A stretch of 64,000 bases of DNA, from positions 558,001-622,000 of the forward strand of contig NZ_SOZD01000002.1 in NCBI RefSeq assembly GCF_004519335.1. The letters run 5' to 3'. The notes beneath the pieces were generated by a model. It made no database searches. It was not told where the DNA came from and saw only the letters and a program-made list of their open reading frames with translations. Position 1 is the stretch's first letter; the number at the start of each line of letters is the position of its first letter. Shown here piece after piece: positions 46,205 to 56,145 of the stretch. The position numbers were made by a program, and so were the translations under genes. The stretch is from Jiella endophytica (GTDB lineage Bacteria; Pseudomonadota; Alphaproteobacteria; Rhizobiales; Rhizobiaceae).

Positions 46205-46323
46205 GTTTCAATCGTGGCGAAGCCGTCAGACCAAGGTCGTTTGCGCAAGGGACGCGCCGCAGGGCGTGAACCCGAGGGGCCGCGCTTTTGCGGTTTTCCA
46301 GCGCTCTACAGGAGTTCGTCGCC

Positions 46324-47514
46324 ATGAGCGTCGAGACACAGGCGGCCCCGCGTGCCGTGCGCGGATCGTCGATCCTCACCAATCCCACGGTGCGCAGCAT
46401 CGTCATCCAGGCCGGGCTGATCATCGGCCTGGTGATCTTCGTCTGGTGGATCGTCACCAACACCGCGCGCAACCTCGCCGAGGCCAACATCGCCTCCGGC
46501 TTCGGTTTTCTTTGGTCGCGCGCCGGCTTCGACATCGCCATCACGCCGATCGCCTATTCGTCGAACGACACCTACGGCCATGCGATCGTCGTCGGCATCA
46601 TCAACACGCTGATCATCTCGGCGGCCGGCATCACGCTCGCCACCATTCTCGGCTTCGTCGTCGGCATCGGCCGGCTGTCGGGCAACTTCCTCATCCGCAT
46701 GCTGTCGACGGTCTATGTCGAGACCTTCCGCAACATCCCGCCGCTGCTGGTCATCCTGTTCTGGTATTTCGGCGTCCTGTCGGTGCTGAGCGGCCCGCGC
46801 GGGCTCGAAGAAAACGTCTTCGGCGTCTATCTGACCAATCGCGGCCTGCAGGTTCCGAGCCTGGTCTTCAGCCCGGTCGCCTGGGCGACCCTCATCGCCT
46901 TCGTCGTCGGCATCGTCGCGACCTTCGCGCTGTCGCGCCGCAACAAGGCGCATCAGCTGGCGACCGGCGAGCGCAAGCCGCTGCTGTGGCCGGCGCTGGG
47001 CCTGATCATCGGCCTGCCGATCGTCGTCTTCCTCGTCACCGGTCTTCCGGCGGAGCTCGAATTTCCGAAGGCCAACCGCTTCAATCTTGCCGGCGGCCTG
47101 CAGATCCGGCCGGAATTCATCGCGCTGTGGCTGGCGCTGTCGATCTATACCGGCGCCTTCATCGCCGAGATCGTCAGGGCGGGCATCATGTCGGTGTCGA
47201 AGGGGCAGAACGAGGCGGCCTCCGCGCTCGGTCTCACCCGCGGCCAGGCGCTGCGCCTCGTCGTCGTGCCACAGGCCTTCCGGGTGATCATTCCGCCGCT
47301 CACCAGCCAGTATCTGAACCTCACCAAGAACTCATCGCTCGGCCTTGCCGTCGGTTATCCGGAGCTCGTCGCCGTGGGCTCGACGGTGCTCAACCAGTCT
47401 GGTCAGTCGATCGAGGTCGTGTGCATCTGGATGCTGGTCTATCTGACGATCAGCCTGTCCGTGTCGATCTTCATGAATTGGTTCAATTCGAAGATGGCGC
47501 TGGTCGAGCGCTGA
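46324..47514 (+). CDS. aapQ: amino acid ABC transporter permease
   Basis: Inner-membrane permease of 396 aa with the HisM-type EAA loop region SALGLTRGQALRLVVVPQAFRVIIPP near the C-terminus and a first span around 23-45. The N-terminal part, including AEANIASGFGFLWSRAGFDI, is typical of AapQ/BztB, which are longer than HisM. ATG 46324 is 15 nt after CAGGAG. 12 nt ahead of aapM. Confidence 0.94.
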   Translation: MSVETQAAPRAVRGSSILTNPTVRSIVIQAGLIIGLVIFVWWIVTNTARNLAEANIASGFGFLWSRAGFDIAITPIAYSSNDTYGHAIVVGIINTLIISAAGITLATILGFVVGIGRLSGNFLIRMLSTVYVETFRNIPPLLVILFWYFGVLSVLSGPRGLEENVFGVYLTNRGLQVPSLVFSPVAWATLIAFVVGIVATFALSRRNKAHQLATGERKPLLWPALGLIIGLPIVVFLVTGLPAELEFPKANRFNLAGGLQIRPEFIALWLALSIYTGAFIAEIVRAGIMSVSKGQNEAASALGLTRGQALRLVVVPQAFRVIIPPLTSQYLNLTKNSSLGLAVGYPELVAVGSTVLNQSGQSIEVVCIWMLVYLTISLSVSIFMNWFNSKMALVER

Positions 47515-47526
47515 GGGGACCGATCG

Positions 47527-49026
47527 ATGGAAGAACAGGTTTTCCAATACGTTTCGAAGGAACAGAAGGCGGCGCTGCCGCCGCCCGAGAGCGAGGTCGG
47601 CGCCTTCGGCGTCGTGCGCCGCAATCTCTTCGCGACACCGCTCGATTCGGTCCTCTCGATCGCCGCCGGCATCGTCGTCGCCTGGGCCGTCTGGCACATC
47701 TTCCAGTGGGCCGTTGTCGATGCGGTGTTTACCGGCTCCGGCCGTGAAGCCTGCCTGGTCGAGGGCGGCGGCCATGGCGGCGCCTGCTGGGCCTTCATCG
47801 GCGCGAAGTTCGAGCAGTTCATCTTCGGCACCTATCCGATCGACCAGCGCTGGCGTGTCCTCATCCTGATGGCGGCGCTCGTCGTTCTCGTCGCCGGCCT
47901 CGCCATCCCGAAAGTGCCCTACAAGCGGCTCAACGCCGTTCTCCTGTTCGGCGTCTTCCCGGTGGTCACGCTGGTGCTCCTCACGGGCGGGCGCTTTTCC
48001 TTCTCCGGTGGCGGCATGGCGGTGCTGTTTCTGATCGCCGCCGGCGTCACCATCGCCGACGTCTCGTCGGAACCGCAGGTCGGCACCCACAGCATGCCGG
48101 TGAAGATTGCGATCGGCGCAGCCATCCTGTCACTGATCGCGCTCGTCGTCGCACGGCTGGTCGACGCTCGCACGGTTGTCTTCCTCGATTTCCGCTTTTC
48201 CTGGCCGTCGTTGATCTCCTTCCTCGCCTCGCTCGCCGCCCTCGGCGCCGTGCTCTATGCCGGCTTCATGGCCCGACGCGACGGCGGCAACGTCCTGCGG
48301 ATGTTCTTTCCGGCAGCGGCGGTGGTGCTGTTCCTCTTCCTGATGTCGACGAATTTCGGCCTCACCTATGTGCCGACGCATCTGTGGGGCGGGCTGATGC
48401 TCACCCTCGTGGTGGCGCTGTCCGGCATCGGCGCGTCGCTGCCGCTCGGCGTGCTTCTGGCGCTCGGGCGGCGGTCGCAGATGCCGGCGGTGAAGCTGCT
48501 GTCGGTGATCTTCATCGAGTTCTGGCGCGGCGTGCCGCTGATCACCGTCCTCTTCATGGCGAACTTCATGCTGCCGCTGTTCATGCCGGAAGGCGTGACC
48601 TTCAACCAGCTGCTGCGCGCCTGCGTCGGCGTGGCGCTGTTCTCGGCCGCCTATATGGCAGAGGTGATCCGCGGCGGCCTGCAGGCGATCCCCAAGGGCC
48701 AGTACGAGGGCGCCGACGCCATGGCGCTCACCTACTGGCAGAAGATGCGGATGATCATCCTGCCGCAGGCGCTGAAGCTGGTCATCCCCGGCATCGTCAA
48801 CACCTTCATCGGCCTCTTCAAGGATACGAGCCTGGTCTACATCATCGGCCTTGCCGACCTGCTCGGCACGGTCAGGCGCGGCTTCAACGATCCGGCCTGG
48901 ATCACCCCATCGACGCCGGCGACGGGCCTGATCTTCGCCGCGTTGCTCTATTGGGTCTTCTGCTTCTCGATGTCGCGCTACTCGATCTATACCGAGCGGC
49001 GTCTCGACACCGGTCACAAGAACTAA
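47527..49026 (+). CDS. aapM: amino acid ABC transporter permease
   Basis: Second membrane subunit, 499 aa, with several spans in the N-terminal part (about 40-60, 115-135, 145-165, 180-200, 225-245) and the conserved [27 protein letters not shown] loop near the C-terminus that contacts AapP. ATG 47527 follows GAGGGGA. Partner of AapQ in the heterodimeric pore. Confidence 0.95.
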   Translation: MEEQVFQYVSKEQKAALPPPESEVGAFGVVRRNLFATPLDSVLSIAAGIVVAWAVWHIFQWAVVDAVFTGSGREACLVEGGGHGGACWAFIGAKFEQFIFGTYPIDQRWRVLILMAALVVLVAGLAIPKVPYKRLNAVLLFGVFPVVTLVLLTGGRFSFSGGGMAVLFLIAAGVTIADVSSEPQVGTHSMPVKIAIGAAILSLIALVVARLVDARTVVFLDFRFSWPSLISFLASLAALGAVLYAGFMARRDGGNVLRMFFPAAAVVLFLFLMSTNFGLTYVPTHLWGGLMLTLVVALSGIGASLPLGVLLALGRRSQMPAVKLLSVIFIEFWRGVPLITVLFMANFMLPLFMPEGVTFNQLLRACVGVALFSAAYMAEVIRGGLQAIPKGQYEGADAMALTYWQKMRMIILPQALKLVIPGIVNTFIGLFKDTSLVYIIGLADLLGTVRRGFNDPAWITPSTPATGLIFAALLYWVFCFSMSRYSIYTERRLDTGHKN

Positions 49027-49046
49027 AAAACCAAGGACCTCCTGAC

Positions 49047-49838
49047 ATGAGCCTCGACACCGAAGCCGCCCCGGCCAAAACGCCGAAGAAGATGGAGATT
49101 TCCGACGAGATCGCCGTCGAGATGATCGGCGTCAACAAGTGGTACGGCGAGTTCCACGTCTTGCGCGACATCAACCTCACCGTCCGTCGCGGCGAGCGGA
49201 TCGTCATCTGCGGTCCGTCCGGCTCCGGCAAGTCGACCACCATCCGCTGCATCAACCGGCTGGAGGATCACCAGAAGGGCACGATCGTCGTCGACGGCAT
49301 CGAATTGACCAACGATCTGAAGAAGATCGACGAGGTGCGCCGCGAGGTCGGCATGGTGTTCCAGCACTTCAATCTCTTCCCGCATCTGACGATCCTGGAA
49401 AACTGCACCCTTGCGCCGATCTGGGTCCGCAAGATGCCGAAGAAGCGAGCCGAAGAAATCGCCATGCACTATCTCAGCCGGGTGAAGATCCCCGAGCAGG
49501 CGAACAAATATCCCGGCCAGCTCTCCGGCGGCCAGCAGCAGCGCGTCGCCATCGCCCGCTCGCTCTGCATGAATCCGAAGGTCATGCTGTTCGACGAGCC
49601 GACCTCGGCCCTCGACCCGGAAATGATCAAGGAAGTGCTCGACGTGATGGTCGGGCTCGCCGAAGAGGGTATGACCATGCTCTGCGTCACCCACGAGATG
49701 GGCTTTGCCCGCCAGGTGGCGAACCGGGTGATCTTCATGGATGCCGGCCAGATCGTCGAGCAGAACGAGCCGCACGCCTTCTTCACCAACCCGCAGCATG
49801 AGCGCACCAAGCTGTTCCTGTCGCAGATCCTGCACTGA
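49047..49838 (+). CDS. aapP: amino acid ABC transporter ATP-binding protein
   Basis: Cytoplasmic ATPase of 263 aa driving the Aap system. Walker A is [10 protein letters not shown], signature [15 protein letters not shown], Walker [14 protein letters not shown] and switch His in [14 protein letters not shown] 49047 is preceded by AAGGA. Last gene of aapJQMP; terminator follows at 49943. Confidence 0.96.
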   Translation: MSLDTEAAPAKTPKKMEISDEIAVEMIGVNKWYGEFHVLRDINLTVRRGERIVICGPSGSGKSTTIRCINRLEDHQKGTIVVDGIELTNDLKKIDEVRREVGMVFQHFNLFPHLTILENCTLAPIWVRKMPKKRAEEIAMHYLSRVKIPEQANKYPGQLSGGQQQRVAIARSLCMNPKVMLFDEPTSALDPEMIKEVLDVMVGLAEEGMTMLCVTHEMGFARQVANRVIFMDAGQIVEQNEPHAFFTNPQHERTKLFLSQILH

Positions 49839-49942
49839 TATCGGCAGGCCGGGAGTAGCCCCCTGGCCACCCTGCCCGCAGTCAAGACCGGCGGCCGCAG
49901 GCAAGGCCTCGCCAGAGCAAGTCGCTGTTTTCGCAAGTCATC

Positions 49943-49966
49943 AGGGGGCCGTATGGCCCCCTTCTT
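49943..49966 (+). terminator. rho-independent terminator of aapJQMP
   Basis: AGGGGGCC (49943-49950) / GGCCCCCT (49955-49962), GTAT loop, followed by TCTT. About 105 nt after the aapP stop. The remaining gap to 50108 shows nothing else. Confidence 0.8.
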
Positions 49967-50108
49967 ATTGGCGGTGAAGCTTCGAATCGCCGGAAATATT
50001 GACGATCTGAAAACGATACTCGGTACGCCAAGGTCGATTTCAACTTCTATTGATTCCAGATTCCTGTACCATTCCCGCAGCGGCATCCGAATCGGGGAGG
50101 AGGGGGTC

Positions 50109-53100
50109 ATGTCGGGCAGGATCACGGGAGGGCTGCTGGCGCTCGCCATCGGCATTTCGGCTTCGAGCTCTGCGACGGCCGCCTGCAGCGCCCTTCAGGA
50201 TACGCCACAGGTGCCGACCGATCTCTCGCTCTGCCAGAAGCTCGAGCCGGTGGTGAAGCGGCCGGCGGCGCTGCCGCTGAACGAATATGAGGAAGCCCTC
50301 AACCAGTATTTCGGACATTTCTGTCACCGCGACGCCAAGGCCGGCTGGGTGCGCGACAAATATGTCCGCGACACCGGCCCCTATGTCGCCAATCTTGCGG
50401 GCGGCACCTGGAGCGGCAAGGACTTCGGCACCCATGCGCCGGTCGTCATCTGGTATTCGCCCGATTTCGTGAAGTGGCTGAAGGTCGCAAGGCCGGCAGA
50501 CGAGGCCGCCCGCCCCGCCGAGGAACCGCCGGTTCCCGACGGGGCGATGATCGTCAAGGAGATGTATCCGGCCCCCGCGGCGCTGTGCGCCAAGGAGGAT
50601 CCGCTGATGCTGAAGCCGACCAGCGGCGCCGCCTTCATGGTGCGCGACGCCGAGGCTTCGCATGACGGCTGGTACTGGGGCTGGTACGGCTGGAGCGACG
50701 ATCCGAAGGCCAATATCGACTGGCCGCCGCGGCCCTCCAACGGCCTTCCCTATCAGGGCTTCGGCCAGTACTGCCTCAACTGCCACGCCTCGGCGGTGAG
50801 CAACTCGACCTTTTCCAACCTCTCCAACATCGAGGGCGAGCCCGGCCGGCCGATCAGCTTCCTGTCGCAGGATTTCGCCCTCGATCTTGGCGCCGAGCCC
50901 CACCATCTGGCTCTGACCGAGCTGCCCCCGGCGGTCGACGATCCGAAGCCTTCGCCCGGCGAGCTCAATGCCGACGTCGCCAGGCTCTTCGACTACGTCT
51001 TCGCCTCGCTGCCGAAGCCGATCGACGCGCTCCAGATGCCGTCGGCGAGCTACGACACCGTCTGGGTGAAGGAGCATCGCGAAACCACCGCCAAGAGCCA
51101 ATATCTCACCTCGGACCAGTGCGTCGGCTGTCACGACGCCGGCAGCACCGGGTTGCAGTTCGACATGACCAGGCCGGCACCGGTCGATCAGGTGCACAAT
51201 CCCGACGGCACCAAGCTGATCAACATGTCGCCCTACGGCACCTGGCGGAACTCGCCAATGGGGCTTGCCGGCCGCGACCCGATCTTCTTTTCGCAGCTCG
51301 CCAGCGAGACCCAGAGCTTCCATCCGGACGTCTCGCCAGAGGTCCAGTCGATCTGCCTCGGCTGCCACGGCATCCAGGGTCAGCGGCAGTTCCAGCTCGA
51401 CGACCATCTGAAGACCGGTAGCTGCCCGGATTTCGAGCGCGCCATGGCCGATGCGGTGCCCTATCCGCCCGGCAATCCGTCGGCGAAACTCGCCGATTTC
51501 GGCGCGCTCGCCCGCGACGGCATTTCCTGCACCGCCTGCCATCACGCGATCTTCAAGGATGCCGACGTCGCCGAGGCGAATGGCAGCCCGGCCAATCGCT
51601 GTGTCCTCGATAGGCAGGACCAGCTCAATCCGAAAAATCTCGCCGAGGGCTTCGCCCGCACCTTCACCGGCAGCTATTTCGTCGGCCCGGCCGACCAGCT
51701 GAAGGGCCCGTTCGAGCACCCGAAGCAGGTGCCGATGAAGAACGCCCTCGGCATCACGCCCGGCCACGACGACAGCTTCCTGAAGTCCGACCTTTGCGGC
51801 AGCTGCCATACGGTGCATCTGCCGGTGCTCGATCGGGGCAAGCTCCTCGGCTACACCTTCGAGCAGACCACCTATCCCGAATGGGCGTTCAGCGACTATC
51901 GCACCGGCGTCACGGCGAATGGCGAACTGCCGCTCGGCGCCGGACCCAAGGCGGAAAGCTGCCAGGGCTGCCACATGAAGTCGAAGGACGACGCCGGCAA
52001 TCCGCTGGTCTCGAAGATCGCCAGCATCCAGGAGCACAGCAGTTTCCCCGAGGTGGAAAACGGCCTCGGTCCGGATGTCCTGGACCTCGAACGCCGGGCG
52101 AATTTCGCCCTCCACACGCTGGTCGGGCTCAATGTCTTCCTGATCGAGATGGCCGACCAGTTTCCGGATTTCCTCGGCATCGCCGTCCAGGATCCGATGC
52201 TGGTCTCGAAGGGCATCGACAACATCGTCACCACCCGGAACAAGATGCTCGAAAATGCCGAGGGCCTCTCCGCCTCGATCGCGGTGACCTCCTTGTCCGA
52301 AGACGCCGGGCATCTGAAGGCGAAGGTGCAGATCGCCTCGAAGGTGGGTCACAAGTTTCCCTCGGGCGTCGGCTTCCGCCGGGCCTTCGTCGAGTTCCGC
52401 GCCCTCGATGCAGAGGGGAAGGCGCTGTGGACCTCCGGCGGGACGAACGGAGCCGGGGTGATCGTCAACGGCAAGGGCGAGCCGCTCCCCGGCGAGCTCT
52501 GGTGGACACCCGACTGCTCGGCCCGGATCGCGCCGCTGGAGCGGCGCCACCAGCCGCACTACCAGACGATCAGCTCCGAGGACGAGGCGCAGATCTATCA
52601 GGAACTCGTCTCGACGCCGGCGCCTTCCGGCGCGCCCTCCTGCGGCCACGACGCGGCGCCTGCCGGCCAGCTGACGACGAGCTTTTTGTCGATCTGCAGC
52701 CATGTGAAGGACAATCGCATCCTGCCCTCGGGCTATCTGCCGTTCGAGCAGCGCGTCCGGATCGCCAATGCCCTCGGCTCGAAGGGCGAGGCGCTGGCCG
52801 AGGATACCGGTTCAGTCGGTGTCGGCGACGATCCCGACTATGTCACTGGCGGTGGCGACACGATCACCTACGACATCGAGACGGCGAAGCTGTCCGGGCC
52901 GGTCGCGAGCGTCGAGGCGACGCTCTACTACCAGGCGATCCCGCCCTTCTACCTGCAGGACCGCTTCTGCACCGCCAAGGGCACCGACCGCGACCGCCTC
53001 GCCTATCTGACCAGCAAGCTCGAACTTGCCGATACGCTGGCGGCCGACTGGAAGCTGAAGATGGTGTCGGCCGCCTGCTCCAAATCGCCGGCGGGGGGCG

Positions 53101-53168
53101 CTGGCAAGACTGGCGCAGACGCCGCGAAGGGCAGTGCCGTCAACGCCAGCGCCGTCTGCCCTCAGTGA
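50109..53168 (+). CDS. secreted multiheme c-type cytochrome with N-terminal P460-like domain
   Basis: Exported 1019-aa protein. A signal peptide ends near residue 25 (SATAA). Six heme c motifs CXXCH begin at Cys222 (CLNCH), 338 (CVGCH), 416 (CLGCH), 474 (CTACH), 563 (CGSCH) and 618 (CQGCH). Residues about 55-230 resemble the cytochrome P460/c'-beta family: DGAMIVKEMY, AFMVRDAEASHDGWYWGWYG and the closing CLNCH. The C-terminal half has the multiheme-cytochrome motif GHKFPSGVGFRR at 747 and a beta-rich tail. ATG 50109 follows GGAGG. Predicted periplasmic electron-transfer protein, possibly acting on nitrogen oxides or hydroxylamine, which is inference only. No maturation or partner genes adjoin. 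Confidence 0.8.
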   Translation: MSGRITGGLLALAIGISASSSATAACSALQDTPQVPTDLSLCQKLEPVVKRPAALPLNEYEEALNQYFGHFCHRDAKAGWVRDKYVRDTGPYVANLAGGTWSGKDFGTHAPVVIWYSPDFVKWLKVARPADEAARPAEEPPVPDGAMIVKEMYPAPAALCAKEDPLMLKPTSGAAFMVRDAEASHDGWYWGWYGWSDDPKANIDWPPRPSNGLPYQGFGQYCLNCHASAVSNSTFSNLSNIEGEPGRPISFLSQDFALDLGAEPHHLALTELPPAVDDPKPSPGELNADVARLFDYVFASLPKPIDALQMPSASYDTVWVKEHRETTAKSQYLTSDQCVGCHDAGSTGLQFDMTRPAPVDQVHNPDGTKLINMSPYGTWRNSPMGLAGRDPIFFSQLASETQSFHPDVSPEVQSICLGCHGIQGQRQFQLDDHLKTGSCPDFERAMADAVPYPPGNPSAKLADFGALARDGISCTACHHAIFKDADVAEANGSPANRCVLDRQDQLNPKNLAEGFARTFTGSYFVGPADQLKGPFEHPKQVPMKNALGITPGHDDSFLKSDLCGSCHTVHLPVLDRGKLLGYTFEQTTYPEWAFSDYRTGVTANGELPLGAGPKAESCQGCHMKSKDDAGNPLVSKIASIQEHSSFPEVENGLGPDVLDLERRANFALHTLVGLNVFLIEMADQFPDFLGIAVQDPMLVSKGIDNIVTTRNKMLENAEGLSASIAVTSLSEDAGHLKAKVQIASKVGHKFPSGVGFRRAFVEFRALDAEGKALWTSGGTNGAGVIVNGKGEPLPGELWWTPDCSARIAPLERRHQPHYQTISSEDEAQIYQELVSTPAPSGAPSCGHDAAPAGQLTTSFLSICSHVKDNRILPSGYLPFEQRVRIANALGSKGEALAEDTGSVGVGDDPDYVTGGGDTITYDIETAKLSGPVASVEATLYYQAIPPFYLQDRFCTAKGTDRDRLAYLTSKLELADTLAADWKLKMVSAACSKSPAGGAGKTGADAAKGSAVNASAVCPQ

Positions 53169-53589
53169 CGGATCCGGCCGGAACGGTCGCAGTTTGACAG
53201 CTGGCCGCGATAGGCGCTGACCGCTTAGACCGTAGCGCGGTGACCGGCTTCCATGGGGGTGGCGGCGACCGCCGGCAGCGTGGTCTCAACGCGGCCCAAC
53301 CGGCGGTGACAGTTCCGCGCCGAGCCAGTCCAGACAGTCCCAGAGCATGAAAGCCCCCTATGCTTTAGCGAGACGAGCACGAGCTTGCCCTGGATGCCGC
53401 GACGGGCGGGCCGTGCGCACCCTTCTAGAAATGCTGGCCAGCCTCCGCTGAGTTCCGATGGTCGTATAATTGCCGCCCCCGGGTCGCGTGCCCCGATATC
53501 CCATGTGAATGAAGCTCCGGCAGCCCTTGCCCGAAAGACCCCTTGCACCGTAAGCCGGACGCAGTGTCCCTCCTTGCGTCCCGGCTCCC
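53169..53589. other. 421-nt gap before xth
   Basis: No frame with matching codon use and no hairpin stands out. Overlapping open frames on either strand are Arg/Gly-rich shadows. Probably contains the promoter of xth. Confidence 0.35.
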
Positions 53590-54393
53590 ATGTCCTTTTC
53601 GCTCGCCACCTGGAACATCAATTCCGTCCGCCTCAGGATCGGCCTCGTCGAAGCGTTCCTGAAGGATCACCAGCCGGATGTCCTCTGCCTGCAGGAGACC
53701 AAGTGTCCGAACGACCAGTTTCCCGAAAAGGCGTTTCGGGCGCTCGGCTACGCGCATGTCGCGATCCATGGCCAGAAGGGCTATCACGGCGTCGCCACGG
53801 TCTCGAAGCTGCCCTTCGAGGACATCGTCCGGCAGGATTTCTGCGCCGTCGGCGACGCCCGGCACCTGTCGACGCGCATCGAGGCGGGCGGCCGGAAGAT
53901 CCGCATCCACAACCTCTATGTTCCCGCCGGCGGCGACGAGCCGGACCCATCGATCAATCCGAAATTCCGCCACAAGCTCGATTTCGTCGAGGAGCTCCGC
54001 CGCACCAATGCCGATGGCGAGCCGGGCGTCTCGGCGCTGCTTTGCGGCGACCTCAACATCGCGCCGCTCGAGACCGACGTCTGGTCGCACAAGCAGCTGT
54101 TGAAGATCGTCTCGCACACGCCGGTCGAGACCGAAGGGCTGATCACCGCCCAGAAGGACGGCAACTGGACCGACCTGATGCGGGTGCACTTCCCGCCGGA
54201 AGAGGTGCTGTTCACCTGGTGGAGCTACCGGGCGAAGGACTGGGCGGCCTCCAATCGCGGCCGCCGGCTCGATCATGTCTGGGGCTCGTCCGACATGGCG
54301 CCGGTGCTCGACAAGGTCGAGATCCTCTCGGAGGCGCGCGGCTGGGAAAAGCCGTCCGACCACGTGCCTGTGATCGCCCGCTTTTCGCTGTGA
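53590..54393 (+). CDS. xth: exodeoxyribonuclease III (AP endonuclease)
   Basis: Base-excision-repair enzyme that cuts at abasic sites and degrades 3' ends, 267 aa. It shows the DNase I-fold motifs: ATWNINSVRLR, LCLQETKC (catalytic Glu), LLCGDLNIAP, FTWWSYR, RLDHVWGS and the end SDHVPVIARF with catalytic Asp-His. ATG 53590. Cytosolic and Mg2+ dependent. A further xth is common in Hyphomicrobiales. Confidence 0.94.
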   Translation: MSFSLATWNINSVRLRIGLVEAFLKDHQPDVLCLQETKCPNDQFPEKAFRALGYAHVAIHGQKGYHGVATVSKLPFEDIVRQDFCAVGDARHLSTRIEAGGRKIRIHNLYVPAGGDEPDPSINPKFRHKLDFVEELRRTNADGEPGVSALLCGDLNIAPLETDVWSHKQLLKIVSHTPVETEGLITAQKDGNWTDLMRVHFPPEEVLFTWWSYRAKDWAASNRGRRLDHVWGSSDMAPVLDKVEILSEARGWEKPSDHVPVIARFSL

Positions 54394-54501
54394 TCGCTGT
54401 CACAGCCGTGAATTGCAGGAACCGCGCATCACTCCTACGATAGCGCGTCGCCGTCGGTGGCCTTCACGGCAGGCCGCGGCGACCCGAAGGAGGATCCCGA
54501 G

Positions 54502-55662
54502 ATGCGCGAGCAGAAGCGGCTGGTCGTCTGTTTCGACGGCACCTGGAACAATGCCGACACCAGCGGCGAGACCGCGACGAATGTCGAGCGCATCGCCAGG
54601 GCGGTGCGCGGCGACAGCGGCGACATTCCGCAGATCACCCTTTATCTGCGCGGCGTCGGCTCGACAGGCTACCGCCTGCAGCGGATCATCGACGGGGCGA
54701 CGGGCCTCGGCGTCGACGACAACATCCGCTCGGCCTATCAGTTTCTCGCCCAGAACTATCTGCCCGAGCGGGGTGACGGCGATGGCGGCACGATCCCGGC
54801 CGACGAGATCTTCCTCTTCGGCTTTTCCCGTGGCGCCTTCTCGGCCCGCTCGCTCGCCGGCTTCATTTCGACGTCCGGCCTGTTGAAGCGCCAGCAGCTC
54901 GACGATCTCGCCGACGCCTGGCGCTACTATCGCGAGCGAGGCGACGACAAGAACTCCAAAAGCTTCTGCGAAGCGAGCGGCAGCGACTGCCATCACGACC
55001 CCGAGATCAAGTTCGTCGGGGTATGGGATACGGTCGGTGCGCTCGGCATTCCGACCTCGACGATCGACCTGCCGCTGCTCGAGGAAGACTACGCCTTTCA
55101 CGACACGACGCCGTCGAGGATCGTCAGACATGCCTATCACGGGCTTGCCATCGACGAGCATCGCGACGAATTCGTGCCGACGCTGTGGACCGGCGAGGTG
55201 CCGGAAGGCGCGACGATCGAGCAGGTCTGGTTTGCCGGCGCCCATTCCGATGTCGGCGGCGGCTACACCAACCGCGAACTCGCCGACATTCCGCTGAACT
55301 GGATGGCCGAAAAGGCCAAGGCATGCGGCCTCGACCTCGACGACAGCCTGCTCCCCTCACCTGCCACGCTGAACGTATTGGCCGCGCAGCACGAGTCGCG
55401 GGTCTCATTCGGGCTGAAGGACCGCCTCACCCCGACCATCCGCACGATCAGAAGCCGGGATTTCGACACCAGCTGGCGCGAGCGCGCCTATCGCCCGGTC
55501 GACGAAAACGGCAATCCGCTCCGGCCGCTCAACGAAGCGGTGCACGAAAGCGCCAAGAGGCGGTTCGGCAAGACCGCCAGCCTCATCATCGGCGACGACA
55601 ATTCGACGTCCGAGGACACGATCTACGAACCGAAGAATCTCGGCGCGGCGCTCAGGGCCTGA
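54502..55662 (+). CDS. DUF2235 domain-containing alpha/beta hydrolase
   Basis: A 386-residue serine-hydrolase-fold protein. Start KRLVVCFDGTWNN is diagnostic; GFSRGAFSARSLAGF supplies a GxSxG nucleophile; later WDTVGALGIP, and the FAGAHSDVGGGY motif containing the catalytic His/Asp. The family includes Tle1-type phospholipase effectors of type VI secretion systems, but this one is alone, with no vgrG or immunity gene nearby, and has no signal peptide. ATG 54502 has AAGGAGG upstream. Confidence 0.88.
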   Translation: MREQKRLVVCFDGTWNNADTSGETATNVERIARAVRGDSGDIPQITLYLRGVGSTGYRLQRIIDGATGLGVDDNIRSAYQFLAQNYLPERGDGDGGTIPADEIFLFGFSRGAFSARSLAGFISTSGLLKRQQLDDLADAWRYYRERGDDKNSKSFCEASGSDCHHDPEIKFVGVWDTVGALGIPTSTIDLPLLEEDYAFHDTTPSRIVRHAYHGLAIDEHRDEFVPTLWTGEVPEGATIEQVWFAGAHSDVGGGYTNRELADIPLNWMAEKAKACGLDLDDSLLPSPATLNVLAAQHESRVSFGLKDRLTPTIRTIRSRDFDTSWRERAYRPVDENGNPLRPLNEAVHESAKRRFGKTASLIIGDDNSTSEDTIYEPKNLGAALRA

Positions 55663-55692
55663 TGGTTCTTCCCCGGCGCTAGTCCCTCGCGC

Positions 55693-56145
55693 TCAGCTGA
55701 AGCGGCCTTCGAGGCTTTCGATATCGGCGAGCATCGCCTCGAGCTCGTCGCGGATGCGCTGGTGCAGCGAGACGGCGAACTCCGGATACTCCTCCAGCAT
55801 CCGCCGGAACAGGCTGCGCGAAATGCGGATCAGCTCGCAGTCGGTCTCGGTCCTGGCGCTGGTCGGACGGGTGGTCTCGGTGATCAGGCAGAGCTCGCCG
55901 AGCAGCGCACCCGCCCCATGGCGCGACAGCACCTTGGCGTCCTCGCCGCGGCCACGGATCAGCGCAACTTCGCCCTTTGCCACCACGAAACCGGCATCGG
56001 CCCGGGCGTTCTCGCGAAACACGAACTCGCCGGCCCTCAGCGTCCGGTGCTCGGCGCCGAAGGCGAGAAGCCGGAGCTGATCGGTCTCAAGCTCGTCGAA
56101 GAGCCGGACCTGGCGGAGGATCGCGATGTCGCTCTCAAGGCTCAT
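55693..56145 (-). CDS. cyclic nucleotide-binding domain protein (no output domain)
   Basis: A 150-residue protein made of one CAP-type cNMP-binding beta-roll: LRAGEFVFRENARADAGFVV, the phosphate-binding-cassette-like LLGELCLITETTRPTSAR (Gly83-Glu84 present) and a C-terminal helix. There is no helix-turn-helix, so it is not a Crp-type DNA binder. The cassette has Thr95-Ser96 where Arg-Ser/Thr normally holds the nucleotide phosphate, so ligand binding may be altered. ATG 56145 is chosen over ATG 56214. Possible role as a small sensor or protein-interaction module; unknown. Confidence 0.8.
   Translation of the reverse strand: MSLESDIAILRQVRLFDELETDQLRLLAFGAEHRTLRAGEFVFRENARADAGFVVAKGEVALIRGRGEDAKVLSRHGAGALLGELCLITETTRPTSARTETDCELIRISRSLFRRMLEEYPEFAVSLHQRIRDELEAMLADIESLEGRFS

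Noticed and set aside
50040-52703. 887-aa minus-strand frame opposite the cytochrome
   Set aside because: The plus strand carries six CXXCH motifs and a signal peptide; the antisense frame has no motif.
53225-53548. 107-aa frame in the gap before xth
   Set aside because: Mixed codon use, no ribosome-binding site and no conserved-looking text.
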